Assembly: GCF_040195635.1 (NCBI RefSeq)
Contig: NZ_JBEFTX010000002.1
Span: 62,001-126,000 of the forward strand
Direction: 5' to 3'
DNA: 64,000 nt
From: Thermasporomyces sp040195635
Lineage (GTDB): Bacteria; Actinomycetota; Actinomycetes; Propionibacteriales; Actinopolymorphaceae
The position numbers and the translations under genes were made by a program. Below are positions 25,791 through 34,644 of this stretch, piece by piece. How positions within the stretch are numbered: the first letter of the stretch is position 1; the number at the start of each line of letters is the position of its first letter. The notes beneath the pieces were generated by a model. The model made no database searches and had not been told where the DNA came from. It saw only the letters and a list, made by a program, of their open reading frames with translations.

Positions 25791-26957
25791 ATGAACAGCA
25801 TCGACGTTTCCTCAGGAACCGCGCATTTCGACGATCGACAAGGGTTGCCTGATCAACAGCTTGGCGGGCCCCACTCACCCGGCCGGCACCACTGGCGTGG
25901 CGCCCGGGCGGGGATGGTCCCCTATGTCGCTGCGGCACTGAGCGCGGGCTACGCCCTGGCAGGGTTGTACTGGACCAGCGGAGGTCACGGATTTCCGTTC
26001 GGAACCGAGAACGATCCGTTGGCCCACCATCAGTCCGTCCTCGAGCACGTGACCCGCGCGAATGCCGCTCCCTGGGTCGCGGCGGCCGGCCTGTTCGGGG
26101 TCTGCGTCGCACTGGCGATGGTTCGCTTGCGCTCGATGGGAGTCGTCGGACGGCTGCTCCTAGGCGCCGCCTGGCTCCAGGCAGTTGTGTACTCCCTCGT
26201 CATCCCCGACGGGCGACCGTTGGTGGCGGCAGCGCACATCCCGATTCTCCTGGCCGGAAAGCCGTTCGGGTGGCCGCCGGGGGTGACGATCTCCAGCCAG
26301 GTGTCATGGCCGGTCGCCAACCAGCTCATCCTGATGTTCCTCGGTGCGACCTGGGCGGCATCGGCGGTCATCTTCCGGCGCCGCGCCGTGGGGGCCTGCA
26401 GCGTATGCGGTCGTACGCAGGTTCCGGCGAGTTGGACGACCCCACAGTCGGCCGCGCGGTGGGGCCGCTGGGGGGTGGGCGCCGCCATCGCGGTGCCGGC
26501 CGTGTACGCCGCCACCCGCCTCGCGTGGGCCGCAGGTATCCCGCTCGGTGTCTCCCGGAGGTTCCTCACCGAGCAGGCCGCGGACACCCCCGAGATCTTC
26601 GTCGCCGGAGCGTTCATGGCCGCGCTGGCTCTGGGCGGAGCCACGTTGACCCTCGGGCTCGTGCGGCGGTGGGGCGAGGTGTATCCGCGCTGGGTACCGT
26701 GGCTGCGGAACAAGCCCGTACGCCCGCGTACGGCCATCATTCCCGCGACGGCGGTCGCGTTCCTGATCACCGGGCCGGGAGTGGGCTGGGTCCGCTCGGC
26801 GGTACTCGGCTACTTCCCGGAGGGGGCGATGGGCGAGGACTGGGGGACTGTCGCTCCCGGCGCTCTCTGGCCACTCTGGGGCATCGGGCTCGGTGCCGCC
26901 ACGTACGCCTACTACCTGCGACGTCGCGGCCAATGTGCCGTCTGCGGCCGCCGATGA
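25791..26957 (+). CDS. Polytopic membrane protein with two CxxCG motifs
   Basis: A 388-residue protein with about seven to eight membrane segments (for example YVAAALSAGYALAGLYWTSG and WVAAAGLFGVCVALAMV). After the fourth segment comes CSVCGRTQVP and at the very C-terminus CAVCGRR. These two CxxCG pairs lie on the same predicted face, so they could together bind one zinc or iron, or form a redox pair. I do not recognise a named family. It is divergent from the two-component genes and directly precedes an alpha/beta hydrolase; its stop overlaps an in-frame ATG (ATGA) of that gene. A role as target or effector of the two-component system is plausible. No enzymatic motif is seen. Confidence 0.7.
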   Translation: MNSIDVSSGTAHFDDRQGLPDQQLGGPHSPGRHHWRGARAGMVPYVAAALSAGYALAGLYWTSGGHGFPFGTENDPLAHHQSVLEHVTRANAAPWVAAAGLFGVCVALAMVRLRSMGVVGRLLLGAAWLQAVVYSLVIPDGRPLVAAAHIPILLAGKPFGWPPGVTISSQVSWPVANQLILMFLGATWAASAVIFRRRAVGACSVCGRTQVPASWTTPQSAARWGRWGVGAAIAVPAVYAATRLAWAAGIPLGVSRRFLTEQAADTPEIFVAGAFMAALALGGATLTLGLVRRWGEVYPRWVPWLRNKPVRPRTAIIPATAVAFLITGPGVGWVRSAVLGYFPEGAMGEDWGTVAPGALWPLWGIGLGAATYAYYLRRRGQCAVCGRR

Positions 26958-27022
26958 ACAGGGGGTGGATCCGCCCTTCGGCAGATGGCCGGGCGGGTGC
27001 CGTCGGGCGAGGATCGGGCACC

Positions 27023-28282
27023 ATGAAGCGGTTACTTCCCCTCATTCTGGCGTTCGGCGTCTCCGGTCTTGGCGGCCTCGGTGCGTTGGTCGGGGTCGCG
27101 GCGGTCAGCGCGACGCCAGCGTTGTTCCTGTCCGCGGGGCTTGTGGTGTTCGTAGGTGCGAGCATCGCCCTGGTCGTTCTGGTGACCCGACGCTGGCCCG
27201 ACCGGACCCGCAGGCGACGCCGAGCGATCCTCATCGGCACGACTGCCGGGATCATCGGCTTCACCTTCACCGTCGTCGTGCCTCCAGCCGAGCCGGCGCT
27301 CCCACCCGAGCCGGTGGCCGGCCAGGCATCCGTCCTCCTGCCGACGGGTTCGCGGATCGCCTACGTGCGGCGTCCGGCGACAACTCGGGAGCACGCCGAG
27401 CCGATCATCTTCCTGCACGGCGGTCCTGGCGTGCCCGACCTCGCCGGCGACACGGCGTACTTCGGCCAGCTCACCCGCGACGGCCACGACGTCTACGTCT
27501 ACGCCCACATCGGTTCGGGGGCGTCGGCGCGGCTGGCCGACCCGGCGGAGTACACCATGGACCGACACCTCGCCGACCTCGAGGCATTCCGCCGCCACAT
27601 CGGCGCCGACCAGGTGACGCTGATCGGGCACTCCTTCGGCGCGAGCCTGGCCGCCGCCTATGTCGCTGACCACCCGTCCAGGGTGGTGAAGGCGGTGTAC
27701 TCCTCACCCGGAGACCTCGACCCGGCGGCGGGAGGTGCGAGCCTCACCCCTCGGCTCAGCCTCGGCCGGAAGCTGCAGGTGTACGCGTACCTGATGCGGC
27801 CGCGCGACCTGCTGGCGTACACCTTGGTCCAGGTCAATCCGAAAGCCGCACACACGTTGACCGGTGACGCGGACATGGACGCCCGCTTCGACGCCCACTA
27901 CAACCGGACCCGCTCGGCGTTGCGTTGCGACGGGCGGCCCGGTCCTGAGCTGCACGGCCTGGGCGCCTACGCCAACCTGTATCCGCAGTCGGCGGTCCGG
28001 TCACGAGCCCGCGACCGCCGAGCCGACCTTGCCCGCGCCGGCGTACCAGGGCTGGTGATCAAGGGATCCTGCGACTACCTGTCGTGGTCGTCCGCGATCG
28101 GCTATCTGGACGTGCTTCGAAAAGGCCGGCTGGTCTACCTCCGCGGTGCTGGACACAACGCCTATCAGGAGCGGCCGAACGCCTTCCTCGCCACCGTCCG
28201 GGCCTTCCTCGCCGACGATCCACTTCCAGTGCGCCCCTACCAGGGCCGGCAACAGCCACCCGAGTTCGAAGGACCCGCCTGA
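27023..28282 (+). CDS. Membrane-anchored alpha/beta hydrolase (proline-iminopeptidase-like)
   Basis: A 419-residue protein. Two N-terminal hydrophobic segments (about 5-60) and a third around residue 75 precede an extracytoplasmic alpha/beta hydrolase domain. Catalytic landmarks are the oxyanion motif FLHGGPGVPD, the nucleophile elbow LIGHSFGASLAAAYV, and a late GAGHNAYQERP with the catalytic His. HGGPG is characteristic of the prolyl aminopeptidase-like S33 group, but substrates range widely. The ATG at 27023 has GAGGA about 10 nt upstream; an in-frame ATG at 26954 overlapping the previous stop (ATGA) would add 23 residues. It is co-transcribed with the CxxC membrane protein. Confidence 0.85.
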   Translation: MKRLLPLILAFGVSGLGGLGALVGVAAVSATPALFLSAGLVVFVGASIALVVLVTRRWPDRTRRRRRAILIGTTAGIIGFTFTVVVPPAEPALPPEPVAGQASVLLPTGSRIAYVRRPATTREHAEPIIFLHGGPGVPDLAGDTAYFGQLTRDGHDVYVYAHIGSGASARLADPAEYTMDRHLADLEAFRRHIGADQVTLIGHSFGASLAAAYVADHPSRVVKAVYSSPGDLDPAAGGASLTPRLSLGRKLQVYAYLMRPRDLLAYTLVQVNPKAAHTLTGDADMDARFDAHYNRTRSALRCDGRPGPELHGLGAYANLYPQSAVRSRARDRRADLARAGVPGLVIKGSCDYLSWSSAIGYLDVLRKGRLVYLRGAGHNAYQERPNAFLATVRAFLADDPLPVRPYQGRQQPPEFEGPA

Positions 28283-28325
28283 CCTAGACGGTCATCAAGG
28301 CGAGAGGGCACCCGCGCGGCTTCCT

Positions 28326-29297
28326 CTACCGCCAGTCGAAGATCACGCCCATGGTGGCTGAACGGTCGGCGTCGAGCAGTGCGTACGCATCGGCACAGTC
28401 GAGGGGCGTGAACCTGTGTGTGACGAGAGTGGCCATTCCCGCGAAGCGCCCCGACGCCACGAGGCCGAAGAACAGCCGGCGTACCTCGTGTTCACGTTCG
28501 CCCAGGAGGTGGCGGCCATGTGCGCCCACCACCGTGAGGCCACGAACGATCAGGTCGGAGCTGAGCCGCTGCTGGGAAGGATCACCTACGTCGCCGACGA
28601 CGACCACACGGCCATGGTCGGCCACGGCAGCCAGCGCATGAGTGAGAACGTTCGGGTCGGCTGTGCAGTCGATGATGGTGTCCGGCGCCGCGATTCCCGA
28701 CAGGCCGTCGGCCAGGTCCTGCTGCAGGACCGTGGTGGCGCCGCCCGCCTGGGCGAGGTCGAGCCGTAGTCGCCCACTGCGGTGCACCACGACAACCTCG
28801 GCCGCTCCAGAAGACGCCAGCCAACGTACGGCCATCTGACCGATCGGGCCGGCCCCGACGACCAGCGCCGAACTGCCAAGACGGGCGTGCGAGGCTTCCG
28901 CGCCGACGAACCCGACCTTGGCCACCGCGAACCACGCGGCATCCTCGTCTGAGACGTCGTCAGGCACCCGCGTGCACAAGCTGGCGTCGGCGACATGGTG
29001 CGACGCGTGGCCGAGGAGCGCCACAACCCGGTCACCTGAACCGAAGTCGCCCGTGACGTCGCTGCCGACGTCGATGACCTCGCCCACGAGCGAGTACCCG
29101 GGTCGATGGGGATAGCTGAACCACCGGTCCCAGTGCGTTCCGGGTGCGAAGCTGCCGTGGTACACGATCCCCTCGGTGCCCGTACTGATCAGAGATACGC
29201 GAGTGCGCACCAGAAGCTGACCAGGATCGAGACCGGGTAGCTCGACCTCGCACAACTCGACCTTGCCTGGCCGCGGAAAGACGACTGCTTCGGCCAT
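28326..29297 (-). CDS. Zinc-type alcohol dehydrogenase-like oxidoreductase
   Basis: A 323-residue MDR-superfamily protein. The N-terminal GroES-like domain reads LLVRTRVSLISTGTEG with a VDVGSDVTGDFGSGDRVVAL loop. The Rossmann domain has ALVVGAGPIGQMAVRWLAS (about 160-178) for NAD(P) binding. The usual catalytic-zinc CGSD/CGTD is replaced by STGTEG, as in the subgroup found in natural-product and sugar pathways (chlorophyll-synthesis BchC-like and DOIA-dehydrogenase-like proteins). A zinc-independent reaction is therefore possible. The start at 29297 follows a GGGGG-rich ribosome site. It is divergent from the PhyH/SDR pair with about 150 bp between, so the three may form one small pathway. 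Confidence 0.82.
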   Translation of the reverse strand: MAEAVVFPRPGKVELCEVELPGLDPGQLLVRTRVSLISTGTEGIVYHGSFAPGTHWDRWFSYPHRPGYSLVGEVIDVGSDVTGDFGSGDRVVALLGHASHHVADASLCTRVPDDVSDEDAAWFAVAKVGFVGAEASHARLGSSALVVGAGPIGQMAVRWLASSGAAEVVVVHRSGRLRLDLAQAGGATTVLQQDLADGLSGIAAPDTIIDCTADPNVLTHALAAVADHGRVVVVGDVGDPSQQRLSSDLIVRGLTVVGAHGRHLLGEREHEVRRLFFGLVASGRFAGMATLVTHRFTPLDCADAYALLDADRSATMGVIFDWR

Positions 29298-29447
29298 GTG
29301 CCCCCGTTCTTTCGTCAAGGCACCCAACATAGACGCTCACCTGGGAGGTGGCCGTCGGAGACTACCTGGCGTGCTCGACCCGGATCAGGGGAGATCAGGC
29401 TGTCCCACACTCGCCATTGCCTGGCCGAGCTGTGGCAGGTGAGACTG

Positions 29448-30272
29448 ATGTCGACGATCAGTACGACACGAGTGGCGGAAGGGACGATGGTGATGGCGGA
29501 GAGCGTTGATGCCGTCGACATGGCAGCGGTCATCCGCGACGTGACGGCTGAGGAGGTCGCGTTCTACGAGGAGAACGGCTGGGTGAAGTTGGACCGGCTG
29601 GTCACTCCTGAGTACGCACGAGAACTTCGGCGCGTGGGCGAAGCGCACGAAGACGGCATCCATCCGCCGGGTTCGTGGAACTCCCTCGCGACCGATCCCG
29701 GCGTCGAGCCGTTTCGGGCGCTCATGTTCAGCGAGCGCATGGGTCGCAATGCTGAGCGACTGATCAACAGGAGGCGCCTGACAGACGTGCAGGTGCCGTT
29801 GCGATACCGGGCCGACCACTTCGTCCGTCGCCCCCCGGGCGGCATCCATGGAACTCCATATCACCAGGACTCGGTCGAACATGGCTCGGATCGGGCCGGC
29901 GAGCTGCAGTTCTGGCTTGCGTTGGACGAGGTCACTCCGGAGATGGGTGCGATGCGGTTCCTGTCCGGCGTCCATCGCGCTGGCCCGCTGGGTGCTGTGC
30001 TGCGGGACGAGCGGGACCTTCTCGAGCAGTATCCGAAGCTGCTGGATCTCTATCAGCTGTCGCCGCCGTTCCACTACCAGCCCGGAGACGCGACCGTCCA
30101 TCACGGTTACATGGTTCACGGTGCGCCGCCGAACACGAGCGACCGGGCACGGTGGAGCTACATCTTCTCCTACACACCCGCAGACACCCGCTGGCCGCAC
30201 GGCGTCACGAAGAACTGGGGAAGCGAGAAGGTTCCGCTCGATGGCGCCAGGAACCCGATCGTGTATCCCTAG
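29448..30272 (+). CDS. Phytanoyl-CoA dioxygenase family Fe(II)/2-oxoglutarate oxygenase
   Basis: A 274-residue PhyH-type oxygenase. The iron facial triad is visible as His139 and Asp141 (GTPYHQDSVEH) and a distal His at about 218-224 (TVHHGYMVHGAPPN), followed by the 2-oxoglutarate-binding Arg in NTSDRARWSYIF. Members hydroxylate small molecules, lipids or natural products using O2 and 2-oxoglutarate. The ATG at 29448 has AGGTGAG upstream; ATGs at 29487 and 29493 with GGAAGGG are alternatives and would trim an unconserved leader. It is followed 41 bp later by an SDR gene. The substrate is unknown. Confidence 0.87.
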   Translation: MSTISTTRVAEGTMVMAESVDAVDMAAVIRDVTAEEVAFYEENGWVKLDRLVTPEYARELRRVGEAHEDGIHPPGSWNSLATDPGVEPFRALMFSERMGRNAERLINRRRLTDVQVPLRYRADHFVRRPPGGIHGTPYHQDSVEHGSDRAGELQFWLALDEVTPEMGAMRFLSGVHRAGPLGAVLRDERDLLEQYPKLLDLYQLSPPFHYQPGDATVHHGYMVHGAPPNTSDRARWSYIFSYTPADTRWPHGVTKNWGSEKVPLDGARNPIVYP

Positions 30273-30313
30273 GCCGGGGTACGAAACGGCACTGGCGCTC
30301 GACAGGAGACACG

Positions 30314-31075
30314 ATGATCGATCTTTCTGGCCGCCACGTCATGATCGTCGGCGGCAGTCGCGGCATTGGCGCGGCCACCGCACGGATGGCGGCTTCCGCC
30401 GGAGCGGCGGTGTCGTTGACCTATCGTCAGCACGCCGACCAGGCGGCCGCCGTGGTCAAGGACATCGAGCAGCTGGGCGGACGCGCGAGTGCCTACTGTG
30501 CTGATGCCGCCGACGCCGATGCGATGACCCGCGCGTTCGGTGACGCGGTAGCCGCCCTCGGGCCGTTGCAGGGTCTCGTCGTCTCGGCAGGCATCTATGC
30601 CGACACCTGGTTGCCCATCGACACCCTGACGACCGAGGCATGGGACCTCGTGATGGCGGTCAACCTGCGCGGGACGTTCACCGCCGTGCAACTGGCCGCC
30701 CCGCACATGCGCGCGGCCGGAGGCGGCAGCATGGTGATCTACACCTCGACAGCAGGCCAGTCCGGCGCGGGCGGCAACTCGGCCTATGCCACGTCCAAGG
30801 GCGCACAGATCGCGTTCATGCGTTCGGCGGCCAGCGAACTCGCACCCGACCAGATCCGGGTCAACTGTATTGCGCCGGCATGGACCGAAACGGAGACCGC
30901 GACCGCCCTCATCGACAAGTTCGGTCGTGAGGCGATCCGGTCGCGGTGTCCGCTGGGCCGGACCGGGCTTCCCGACGACATCGCCGGGCCGACGTGCTTT
31001 CTGCTCAGCGATCTGGCGTCGTACATGACCGGATCAACCCTGACCGTCGACGGTGGTCAGGCGATGCGAGGCTGA
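30314..31075 (+). CDS. Short-chain dehydrogenase/reductase
   Basis: A 253-residue classical SDR. The cofactor motif VMIVGGSRGIGAATARM (about 9-25) is TGxxxGIG-like with Gly in place of Thr. The NNAG equivalent is LVVSAGIYAD, catalytic Ser lies in VIYTSTAGQSGAG, and the active-site Tyr-xxx-Lys is NSAYATSKGAQIAFM. The end LASYMTGSTLTVDGGQAM is typical of FabG-like members. AGGAG lies about 8 nt before the ATG. It is co-transcribed with the PhyH oxygenase, so the pair may hydroxylate and then oxidise the same compound. The substrate is not predictable. Confidence 0.9.
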   Translation: MIDLSGRHVMIVGGSRGIGAATARMAASAGAAVSLTYRQHADQAAAVVKDIEQLGGRASAYCADAADADAMTRAFGDAVAALGPLQGLVVSAGIYADTWLPIDTLTTEAWDLVMAVNLRGTFTAVQLAAPHMRAAGGGSMVIYTSTAGQSGAGGNSAYATSKGAQIAFMRSAASELAPDQIRVNCIAPAWTETETATALIDKFGREAIRSRCPLGRTGLPDDIAGPTCFLLSDLASYMTGSTLTVDGGQAMRG

Positions 31076-31150
31076 CGACGGCCACCGAGGTGACTGTGGG
31101 TCGTTCCGTGACTCGTCACGGGACGTTGCGCTGGGGATCCATGACCGGAG

Positions 31151-31711
31151 TTACCGAGGAACGTCCTCGTGCGACGGCACCTGGTTACCGTCGATCGATG
31201 CGCGTTCGACGTCACTCACACCGCCTTCGGCGAGGATCTTCTGCACCATGGCGTTCTTTCCACGGCCATAGTCGTCGATAGTCGCCGCCGTGGCCCCGAC
31301 CTGCTTCTTGACCGTGGCGTACTCGTCCCGCAGGTCCGCGTCGGAGCGGAGCGTGTCCCGGACGACGAGGTGGTTGCGCAGCGACAACGACCCCTCGACG
31401 ACCACGTAGGTGTTGGTGCCGGCGAACCGATCAGGCTCCTTGAAGGCCCACCTCTGCGGAATCCCGAGTTCGCCCAGCGGGCTGAAGCCCAAAGACACCA
31501 GGACATCTGAGGCGGCAGCGACATCAGCTTCCACGACAATGATGTCGCAGTCGATCACCGGCTTCGCGGCCAGGCCAGGCACCGAGGTACTCCCGACGTG
31601 CTCGATCGCCATGACAGGTACGCCAGCATCGGCCATCGCCTTGGCGTACTCCTGTCGAAGGGCCTCGAACCGCCGCGGCCATGCAGGGTCATAGTCGACA
31701 ACCGTGATCAC
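31151..31711 (-). CDS. GrpB/UPF0157 family nucleotidyltransferase-like protein
   Basis: A 186-residue GrpB-domain protein. The N-terminus VVDYDPAWPRRFEALRQEY and the central IEHVGSTSVPGLAAKPVIDCDI are diagnostic; the GSTSVPGLAAKPxID motif resembles the nucleotidyltransferase GS-x-Dx-D core, with Asp residues in VIDCDIIV. NYVVVEGSLSLRNHLVVRDTLR-like sequence follows. The biochemical role of this widespread family is not settled; minimal nucleotidyltransferase activity is the structural expectation. A single gene, convergent with the SDR gene 75 bp away. Confidence 0.9.
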   Translation of the reverse strand: MITVVDYDPAWPRRFEALRQEYAKAMADAGVPVMAIEHVGSTSVPGLAAKPVIDCDIIVVEADVAAASDVLVSLGFSPLGELGIPQRWAFKEPDRFAGTNTYVVVEGSLSLRNHLVVRDTLRSDADLRDEYATVKKQVGATAATIDDYGRGKNAMVQKILAEGGVSDVERASIDGNQVPSHEDVPR

Positions 31712-31791
31712 GAGACCGCACTCTAGCGACCGTGCTCCTACCTGATCGCGCGCATCCTCCCCGATGCGTCAACGCCGGGCATGATCACGGT

Positions 31792-32952
31792 CTACGACTG
31801 CCGTTCGAGGGGCACGCACCAGGAAAGCGTCGTTCCGGGCGGCGCTGCCGCCTGGACCGCCACGGTTCCTCCCAGCCGCTCGGCTCTATCCCGTAGCCAA
31901 CCAAGCGTGCTGCCTCCGGCCAGGCGCTCCCCTGACTGGCCGTTGTCGTTGACGGTGAGAGTGAGGTGGTCCGCCGCCACCTGCACGTTCACGTCGATCC
32001 TGCTCACGGCTGTGTGGGTGGCGACGTCGGCAAGCGACTCGCGGACCGCGAGCACGAGCTCAGATCCCACGTGCGCGGGCAGGCGGTCATCCAGTCGGCC
32101 GCACACCACGAGGCGCGGCGTGAAGCCCAGCACACTGCTGGCAGCGTCGACCTCCTCCACCAACTGCACACTCACCGGTTGTTGGTCCGTGGCTCCGGCT
32201 TCACCGCAGGCGAAGACCGCAGGTCCGATCCGGCGGATCGTCTCGTCGATGTCGTTGATGGCGTGGCCCAGGCGTCGGCGGACCTCCGCTTGACCGGCCA
32301 TACCAGTGAGCACGTGCAGGTGTGTGCCGATGGCGAACAACCGGGTGACAGCAACGTTGTGCAGCTCTCTGGCGATTCGGTCGCGATCCTCCATCACCAG
32401 CATCTGGGCGCGGGCCTGCTGCAGGGCCAGTGCCACCTCGCCAGCGAAGACCTCCATCCAAGGGACTTCCTGCTCGGCAATATCGGTATACGGCGAGCCG
32501 CATCGCCAACCGGCACACATGACGCCGAGGACGGTTTCACCCGCAACCAGCGGAAGGTACATAGCAAGGCCGATGGCAGACATGGTCTCGGCCAACTCGC
32601 TCGGTGGGTTGTAGGCAGGATGACTCGTGATGTCGCGGCTGATGATGCCTTTGCCCGACTGGGCGACCTGGGTCCACAATGCCTGCTTGTTGTTCAACAG
32701 GATATGGCCGGCCAGGTGCTCGGCACCCATTCCGTCGGCAGCTTCGACGATCGCGGTGCCTCTCGGATACCTCGGGTCCGCCAGGCTGATCGACACATAG
32801 TCAGCCGCGGAGACCTCCCGCAGCCTCCGAGCTACCACCCGTAGCGACTTTCGGAGATTGGTTTCTCGCAGCAACACCCGAGTGATCTCCGATGCCGCCA
32901 TAAGCCAGTTTCTCGAACGATCCTCTACTTCGTACGAGATCGGAAGGACCAT
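31792..32952 (-). CDS. GAF-domain sensor histidine kinase (DevS-like, single GAF), orphan
   Basis: A 386-residue cytosolic kinase. A GAF domain (about 15-180; SLRVVARRLREVSAADYVSI, GLAMYLPLVAGETVLGVMC) is followed by the HisKA_3 helix DRDRIARELHNVAVTRLFAIG with His198, as in DevS/DosT of mycobacteria, and a HATPase domain (ELVLAVRESLADVATHT, then TVNDNGQSGERLAGG). Two key positions deviate: the residue after the phospho-His is Asn199 instead of Asp/Glu, and the N-box Asn is Asp309. Nucleotide binding or phosphotransfer may be weak or altered. No response-regulator gene is adjacent. A GAF ligand (haem, redox or small molecule) cannot be named. Confidence 0.85.
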   Translation of the reverse strand: MVLPISYEVEDRSRNWLMAASEITRVLLRETNLRKSLRVVARRLREVSAADYVSISLADPRYPRGTAIVEAADGMGAEHLAGHILLNNKQALWTQVAQSGKGIISRDITSHPAYNPPSELAETMSAIGLAMYLPLVAGETVLGVMCAGWRCGSPYTDIAEQEVPWMEVFAGEVALALQQARAQMLVMEDRDRIARELHNVAVTRLFAIGTHLHVLTGMAGQAEVRRRLGHAINDIDETIRRIGPAVFACGEAGATDQQPVSVQLVEEVDAASSVLGFTPRLVVCGRLDDRLPAHVGSELVLAVRESLADVATHTAVSRIDVNVQVAADHLTLTVNDNGQSGERLAGGSTLGWLRDRAERLGGTVAVQAAAPPGTTLSWCVPLERQS

Positions 32953-33386
32953 ATGACCACCGAGTTGTTGATTGCCACATTTCGCGTACGGCCCATCTGA
33001 TGCTGTGCCGCACCTCCATGAGGAGCGCCCTACACATGCGGCATGAACAGCGCAACTGGCTCAGGGGGCCGCGGGTTGTCGCACATCGATCTGCTCACAG
33101 ATGGCAATAGAGGGAGCGTAGCAAGGCTCACTCGAATGGCAAGAAGCGTGCAGCGATGGCCATGGTGAGGAACGGGCCAAGGTCCCCTGTCGGTCAGAGC
33201 CCTCATGATTCCTATCTACGGCAAGGACGCGGAGGAAGTAGCCAAGCCTCAGATTGTTCGCAGGTTCTTCCAGACGTCGCTCATTCTTCTCCTCCGCCGT
33301 GGCGGAGCAGGTTGACTCGCCCCATGCGCGACGCATATCCGGGCAGGACACGCGATATCGCCACAATGTTCCAAAGTTTAAGCTAC
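32953..33386. other. Intergenic region without recognised gene
   Basis: About 430 bp between the divergent GAF kinase and the ABC operon. Codon bias is lost in all frames, AT content is higher than in the flanks, and only meaningless frames are open. It probably holds the two divergent promoters and perhaps eroded sequence. I see no RNA gene and no terminator. Confidence 0.5.
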
Positions 33387-33415
33387 TTGACTTTTTCTCT
33401 GGCCATGACTTCAAT
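33387..33415 (+). promoter_or_regulatory. Candidate sigma-70-type promoter of the catabolic island
   Basis: TTGACT (33387-33392), 17 bp, TTCAAT (33410-33415) in the only AT-rich patch before the substrate-binding-protein gene. This would give a leader of about 90 nt. The -35 box is 5/6 and the -10 box 4/6 relative to consensus. Confidence 0.4.
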
Positions 33416-33514
33416 TGCGCCATCTCGGCCGGCACATCGGCGGATCGCCGTGGCGGGTCAGGGCAGGTGCGTCGCAGGTGTGTCTGCCCATCGGCACGGC
33501 GTGGAGGGACCACG

Positions 33515-34603
33515 ATGAGTGACAAGAACCAGCTCGACCAGATCACCATCGCGAACGGAGGCATCGACCGGCGGACGCTCATCCGCGGCGCCACCGGGGC
33601 GTTGCTGGCTGTGACAGCCTTCGGTCCCGCGGCCTGCGCGAGGAACTCCGGTGGCGGGGCCACGCAGGTGCGGAAACTCGACTTCCAGATCCGTTGGTTG
33701 AAGACCGTCGCCTTCGGCGGTTGGTGGGCCGGGATAGAGAACGGCTACTTCACCGAAGAGGGCATCGACCTCAACGTCATTGCTGGCGGCCCGAACCTCG
33801 ACGTCCAGCAGGTGGTCGCCGGTGGTGGCGTGCCGATAGGTGAGGGGATCACCGACCGGATCATCCGGGGGAAGATCGAGCAGGACCTCCAGTTCAGGAT
33901 CATCGGATGCCTCTACCAGAAGACGCCAGCCGTCTTCATGTCGCTGGGACAGAACAACTGGACCAAGCCCGCGGACCTCGTAGGCAAGCGCATCGGGACA
34001 ACGCCTGAAGGCGTGCCGCTCATCGAGGCCCTGCTGGCGAATGCGGGGCTGCCACGCAAAGACTGGAAGTTCGTCCAGAGCGGATTCGACCCCTCGCCTC
34101 TCGTTCAGGGCGAGATCGACTTCTTCCAGGGCTTTCGAACCGACCAGGGCGTGGCCCTGGAGCTCCAGGACATGGAGATGAACTACATCACCTACGAGCA
34201 GTTCGGCTTCGACCCCTACGATGCACCGATCTTCGTGCTGGAAGAGACCCTGCAGAAGGAGCGGGATCTGCTCGTCCGGTTCATGCGGGCCACGATCAAG
34301 GGCTGGGAGTGGGTGGTCGCGAACCCGGCCAAGGCCGCGGAGCTCACCGTCGACAAGTACGGCACCGACGAGCTGCAACTCGAGCAGCAGAAGCTGGAGA
34401 GTGAGTTCCAGGTCGATGACGTGACGAGCTCCGACACCGACGAGAACGGGCTGTTCTACACGAGGGAGAAGAGGTGGCAGGACATGATCGACTTCCTTGC
34501 CGACGCCGGCTCCCTCCCGAAGAGCATTCCCGCCACGGACATCTTCACGCCTGAGATTCAGGCCGAGGCCATGGACGGGGCAACCTCACTGTTGGACGTC
34601 TGA
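33515..34603 (+). CDS. ABC transporter substrate-binding lipoprotein (NMT1/THI5-like)
   Basis: A 362-residue periplasmic-type binding protein. The N-terminus has RRTLIRGATGALLAVTAFG followed by PAAC, a twin-arginine-like lipoprotein signal with the lipid-bearing Cys at about residue 47. The mature domain begins LDFQIRWLKTVAFGGWWAGI, then ENGYFTEEGIDLNVIAGGPN, the standard start of NMT1/SsuA/ThiY-type proteins that bind pyrimidines, sulfonates, nitrate or taurine. WTKPADLVGKRIGTT and GFDPYDAPIFVLEE are further family landmarks. GGAGGG lies 6 nt upstream of the ATG. It is the first gene of the co-directional 33.5-44.6 kb island and delivers the unknown substrate to the two permeases and ATPase that follow. 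Confidence 0.9.
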   Translation: MSDKNQLDQITIANGGIDRRTLIRGATGALLAVTAFGPAACARNSGGGATQVRKLDFQIRWLKTVAFGGWWAGIENGYFTEEGIDLNVIAGGPNLDVQQVVAGGGVPIGEGITDRIIRGKIEQDLQFRIIGCLYQKTPAVFMSLGQNNWTKPADLVGKRIGTTPEGVPLIEALLANAGLPRKDWKFVQSGFDPSPLVQGEIDFFQGFRTDQGVALELQDMEMNYITYEQFGFDPYDAPIFVLEETLQKERDLLVRFMRATIKGWEWVVANPAKAAELTVDKYGTDELQLEQQKLESEFQVDDVTSSDTDENGLFYTREKRWQDMIDFLADAGSLPKSIPATDIFTPEIQAEAMDGATSLLDV

Positions 34604-34644
34604 GTGATCGGTCAGATCGAGAACGAGCGACGGGGGATGTCGCC

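Noticed and set aside
26270..27022. A 670-codon frame suggesting a much longer hydrolase
   Set aside because: The first 250 codons lie in the wrong frame over the CxxC membrane-protein gene. The hydrolase itself begins at 27023 or at most 26954.
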